From contig JAQCNG010000052.1 in NCBI GenBank assembly GCA_028275145.1, positions 1 to 7,764 of the forward strand: a DNA stretch of 7,764 nucleotides, given 5' to 3'. Under the pieces are notes generated by a model, which was not told the DNA's origin, searched no databases, and saw nothing but the letters and a program-made list of their open reading frames with translations. The stretch is from Halovenus sp. (GTDB lineage Archaea; Halobacteriota; Halobacteria; Halobacteriales; Haloarculaceae). Below are positions 5,489 through 7,764 of this stretch, piece after piece (within the stretch, counting starts at the first letter, position 1; each line of letters begins with the position of its first letter). Both the position numbers and the translations under genes were made by a program.

Positions 5489-7006
5489 ATGTCGGACGCG
5501 TATCAACACTACATCGACGGTGAATGGCGAGACAGCGACGGCGACAGCTTCACGAGCGAGAACCCGGCAACGGGCGAGACACTCGGCCGGTTCCAGCGTG
5601 CGACCGACGAGGAGCCAGACCGGGCGGTGAGTGCGGCCGAGACGGCCTTCGAGGAGTGGCGCTCGCTGTCGCGTATCGACCGCGCGGAGTACCTCTGGGA
5701 CATCTACCACGAACTCCGTGACCGCCACGAGGAACTCGGGCGGGCGGTCACACGCGAGTGTGGAAAGGAGATATCGGAGGGAAAGGCCGACGTGACCGAG
5801 GCCTGGCACATGGTCGAGTGGGCCGCCGGCGACGCCCGCCACCCGAAAGGCGACGTCGTGCCGAGCGAGATTCCGGCGAAAGACGCCTACATGCGGCGCA
5901 AACCACGCGGGGTCACCGCCTGTATCACGCCGTGGAACTTCCCGGTGGCCATCCCGTTCTGGCACATGGCGGTGACACTCGTCGAGGGCAACACCGTCGT
6001 CTGGAAACCCGCAGAGCAGACGCCGCTGTGTGGTCAGATCATCGCCGAGATGTTCGACGACGTGGGGGTTCCCGACGGGGTGTTCAACCTCGTGCAGGGC
6101 TTTGGCGACACCGGCGCGGCGATGGTCGACGACGACCGCGTCAGAACGGTGCTTTTCACCGGGTCCGCGGAGGTCGGCCACCAGATCGCCGAGGCCGTCG
6201 CGGGCGACCCGAGCAAGCGTGCGGCCTGTGAGATGGGCGGCAAGAACGCAATCGTCGTCACCGAGGAGGCAGACCTCGACATCGCCGTGCACGCGGCCGT
6301 GATGAGTTCGTTCAAAACGACCGGCCAGCGGTGTGTCTCCAGCGAGCGACTGGTCGTCCACACCGACGTGTACGACGAGTTCAAACAGCGGTTCGTCGAG
6401 GTGGCCGAGGAGATTGCTGTCGGTGACCCGCTGGAGACGGAGACGTTCATGGGCCCGCTCATCGAGGCCGACCACGTCGACAAGGTCAGTAGTTACAACG
6501 ACCTCGCGCGCACGGAGGGGGTGAACGTGCTGGTCGACCGGACGGACCTGCCCGACGCGGAGGTGCCCGACGGCCACGAGGAGGGCCACTGGGTCGGGCC
6601 GTTCGTCTACGAGGCCGACCCCGCCGAACCGCTGCGGTGCACACACGAGGAGGTGTTTGGCCCCCACGTCGCCCTCCTCGAGTACGACGGTGACATCGAG
6701 CGGGCAATCGAGATACACAACGACACCGACTACGGACTCGCCGGTGCGGTCATCTCCGAGGACTACCGCCAGATAAACCACTACCGCGACCACGCCGAGG
6801 TTGGACTCGCGTACGGGAATCTGCCCTGTATCGGGGCCGAGGTGCAACTGCCATTCGGCGGTGTCAAGAAGTCCGGCAACGGCTACCCCTCCGCCCGCGA
6901 GGTCATCGAGGCCGTCACCGACCGCACGGCCTGGACGCTGAACAACGACGAGGACATCGAGATGGCCCAGGGGCTCTCGGCGGACATAAAGACCCGCAAG
7001 GACTGA
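5489..7006 (+). CDS. NAD(P)-dependent aldehyde dehydrogenase (505 aa)
   Basis: This member of the aldehyde dehydrogenase superfamily oxidises an aldehyde to the carboxylic acid in the cytosol. All main motifs are present: TPWNFP with Asn150, WKPAEQTP with Lys173, the coenzyme loop FTGSAEVG (223-230), the general base Glu248 in CEMGGKN, the nucleophile Cys282 in TTGQRCVSSER, EEVFGPHVALLEYD, and the C-terminal LPFGGVKKSGNGYPSAREV. It is full length. The substrate cannot be read with confidence; the CEMGGKN/GQRCVSSER pattern resembles semialdehyde or aminoadipate-semialdehyde (ALDH7-like) and ketoglutarate-semialdehyde enzymes, but no pathway gene lies alongside. The start at 5489 (MSDAYQHYIDGEW) fits the family N-terminus and a TATA-like box 27 nt upstream; the frame is open further upstream, but that part contains the divergent promoters. 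Possible regulation by the inverted repeat at 5453-5472 is inferred. Confidence 0.93.
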   Translation: MSDAYQHYIDGEWRDSDGDSFTSENPATGETLGRFQRATDEEPDRAVSAAETAFEEWRSLSRIDRAEYLWDIYHELRDRHEELGRAVTRECGKEISEGKADVTEAWHMVEWAAGDARHPKGDVVPSEIPAKDAYMRRKPRGVTACITPWNFPVAIPFWHMAVTLVEGNTVVWKPAEQTPLCGQIIAEMFDDVGVPDGVFNLVQGFGDTGAAMVDDDRVRTVLFTGSAEVGHQIAEAVAGDPSKRAACEMGGKNAIVVTEEADLDIAVHAAVMSSFKTTGQRCVSSERLVVHTDVYDEFKQRFVEVAEEIAVGDPLETETFMGPLIEADHVDKVSSYNDLARTEGVNVLVDRTDLPDAEVPDGHEEGHWVGPFVYEADPAEPLRCTHEEVFGPHVALLEYDGDIERAIEIHNDTDYGLAGAVISEDYRQINHYRDHAEVGLAYGNLPCIGAEVQLPFGGVKKSGNGYPSAREVIEAVTDRTAWTLNNDEDIEMAQGLSADIKTRKD

Positions 7007-7063
7007 CCGACCCCATCCGATCGGCGCCCCGTGCCCACCCACCGGTGACCCGAAACCCAATCG

Positions 7064-7119
7064 GGGTGAGTGCCGACGAGCGACCACATCCGGGTGAGTG
7101 CCGACGAGCGACCGCACCG
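7064..7119 (+). repeat. 28-bp tandem direct repeat upstream of the Nudix-like gene
   Basis: Two adjacent units (7064-7091 and 7092-7119) share a perfect first 22 bases, GGGTGAGTGCCGACGAGCGA plus CC, and 25/28 positions overall. A looser third match, beginning GGGTCAGT, starts at 7121 and runs into the promoter. The units lie about 20-75 bp upstream of the TATA-like box of the Nudix gene and about 57 bp after the aldehyde dehydrogenase stop. The remainder of the 165-bp gap (7007-7063) shows no gene or clear terminator. Spacing near 28 bp could allow repeated binding of one regulator, or the repeat may be a simple duplication. Confidence 0.8.
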
Positions 7120-7139
7120 TGGGTCAGTTGGCGACAGTG

Positions 7140-7147
7140 TTTTGTTT
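7140..7147 (+). promoter_or_regulatory. TATA-like box of the Nudix-like gene
   Basis: The sequence TTTTGTTT is centred about 28 nt before the ATG at 7172 and is the only AT-rich patch in the 165-bp gap. It supports the ATG at 7172 as a leaderless start rather than an in-frame GTG at 7070, which lies inside the tandem repeat. Confidence 0.55.
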
Positions 7148-7171
7148 GCGAGGCCGAACATATCCGCACAG

Positions 7172-7741
7172 ATGGTGACCCGGGACAGTAACAGCGGGAG
7201 CATCGACGAACTCGCCGACCCGGAGCAACTGCGGGGGCGAGACGACGTGCCGGACACGGAGGTGCGGCGGACACTCTCCGGGGAACCGTTCGAGGGCCTG
7301 CGGGAACACTACAGCAGCATCGACGGCGTCGTGCAGGTCGGTATCACCGCAGAGAACGGACGACTCCTGTTGCAGGGGTCGACAGAGTTGGGGGGGTGGG
7401 CACCGCCCGGCGGCGCGGTCCGCCCGGGTGAGGACTGGGTCGAGGCCGCACGCCGGGCGATGGAGACACAGACCGGGGTACCCGTCACAATCGACGCGGT
7501 CGAACGCTACGAGCGTCTCGTCTTCGAGCACGAGGACGACCCACAGCGGCAGTTCAGCGCGCCCGGTGTCTCGTTCAGCGCCTCCCCGAGCGACCCACCA
7601 CCGGGGTTTCTCTCCGACCCCGACATCGCCGAGAACCCGCAGTTGCCCGACGACCACGACCGGACGTTCGCGTGGTTCGAGTCCGTTCCCGACGACGCCC
7701 GCCCGAACCACGTCGAACACATCGAGATGTTCCTGGGTTGA
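7172..7741 (+). CDS. Nudix-fold protein with a degenerate Nudix box (189 aa)
   Basis: Residues about 50-175 resemble a Nudix domain: VVQVGITAENGRLLLQGS, then GGWAPPGGAVRPGEDWVEAA and a conserved-looking TGVPVTI. The classical metal-binding signature is G-x5-E-x7-R-E-U-x-E-E-x-G-U. Here G81, E87, R95 and G102 are kept, but the segment reads RAMETQTGV, so the three expected glutamates are Ala96, Thr99 and Gln100. Loss of these makes normal Mg-dependent pyrophosphohydrolase activity doubtful; the protein may be a ligand sensor or use other acidic residues. Residues 1-45 are an acidic extension without a recognised domain. The C-terminal half contains FERLV-like LVFEHEDD and a Pro-rich loop (about 140-160). 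It has its own promoter and appears monocistronic in this window. The fold is fairly sure; the function is not. Confidence 0.82.
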   Translation: MVTRDSNSGSIDELADPEQLRGRDDVPDTEVRRTLSGEPFEGLREHYSSIDGVVQVGITAENGRLLLQGSTELGGWAPPGGAVRPGEDWVEAARRAMETQTGVPVTIDAVERYERLVFEHEDDPQRQFSAPGVSFSASPSDPPPGFLSDPDIAENPQLPDDHDRTFAWFESVPDDARPNHVEHIEMFLG

Positions 7742-7764
7742 CTCTCGCTCCAGTCGACGGTCAC

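Noticed and set aside
4952..7117. Open frame of 721 codons on the minus strand opposite the aldehyde dehydrogenase gene
   Set aside because: It is the antisense shadow of a GC-rich coding region: it spans the divergent promoters, overlaps mfnA in another frame, has an odd composition and resembles no family.
7070..7171. Longer N-terminus for the Nudix-like protein from a GTG at 7070
   Set aside because: The extra codons come from the tandem direct repeat and the TATA-like box at 7140-7147, and the domain does not need them.

Overview
The window looks like chromosomal DNA from a haloarchaeon (class Halobacteria). The DNA is GC-rich with a strong third-position G/C bias, the predicted proteins are very rich in Asp and Glu, no Shine-Dalgarno motifs decide the starts, and nearly every gene has an AT-rich TATA-like box centred about 26-30 nt before the start codon, as expected for leaderless archaeal transcripts. 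All eight genes look intact. No rRNA, tRNA, CRISPR array, insertion sequence or phage gene was seen, and no gene-free stretch exceeds about 165 bases.

Layout: (1) 83-550 (+), a YbaK/EbsC-type aminoacyl-tRNA deacylase-like protein, convergent with (2) 574-1515 (-), a cytosolic BtuF-like helical-backbone metal/cobalamin receptor. Then, all on the minus strand, come (3) 1587-1880, a small winged-helix-like protein; (4) 2021-2929, cysteine synthase; (5) 3071-4213, a stomatin-like SPFH membrane protein; and (6) 4296-5351, an MfnA-type PLP decarboxylase (probably aspartate 1-decarboxylase, giving beta-alanine for coenzyme A). A 137-bp divergent promoter region separates mfnA from (7) 5489-7006 (+), an NAD(P)-dependent aldehyde dehydrogenase, followed by (8) 7172-7741 (+), a Nudix-fold protein whose Nudix box has lost its metal-binding glutamates. 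Each minus-strand gene has its own TATA-like box, so this is a row of single-gene transcription units rather than one operon. The products are mostly housekeeping enzymes with no obvious shared pathway.

The most interesting signal is non-coding. Two 80-bp copies of one structured repeat lie directly downstream of cysK (1942-2021) and of the SPFH gene (2992-3071), in the same orientation, with no indels and 71/80 identical positions. Each has terminal inverted repeats of about 14 bp and a GC-rich internal hairpin. In both cases the repeat starts within the TGA stop codon of the upstream gene and fills the space up to the promoter of the next gene. One substitution inside the hairpin keeps pairing (as G-U) only if the RNA is read from the minus strand, the strand of the adjoining genes. 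Other signals are a perfect inverted repeat across the TATA box of the aldehyde dehydrogenase gene, a 28-bp tandem direct repeat just upstream of the Nudix gene promoter, and an 11-bp palindrome between the TATA box and the start of the winged-helix gene.
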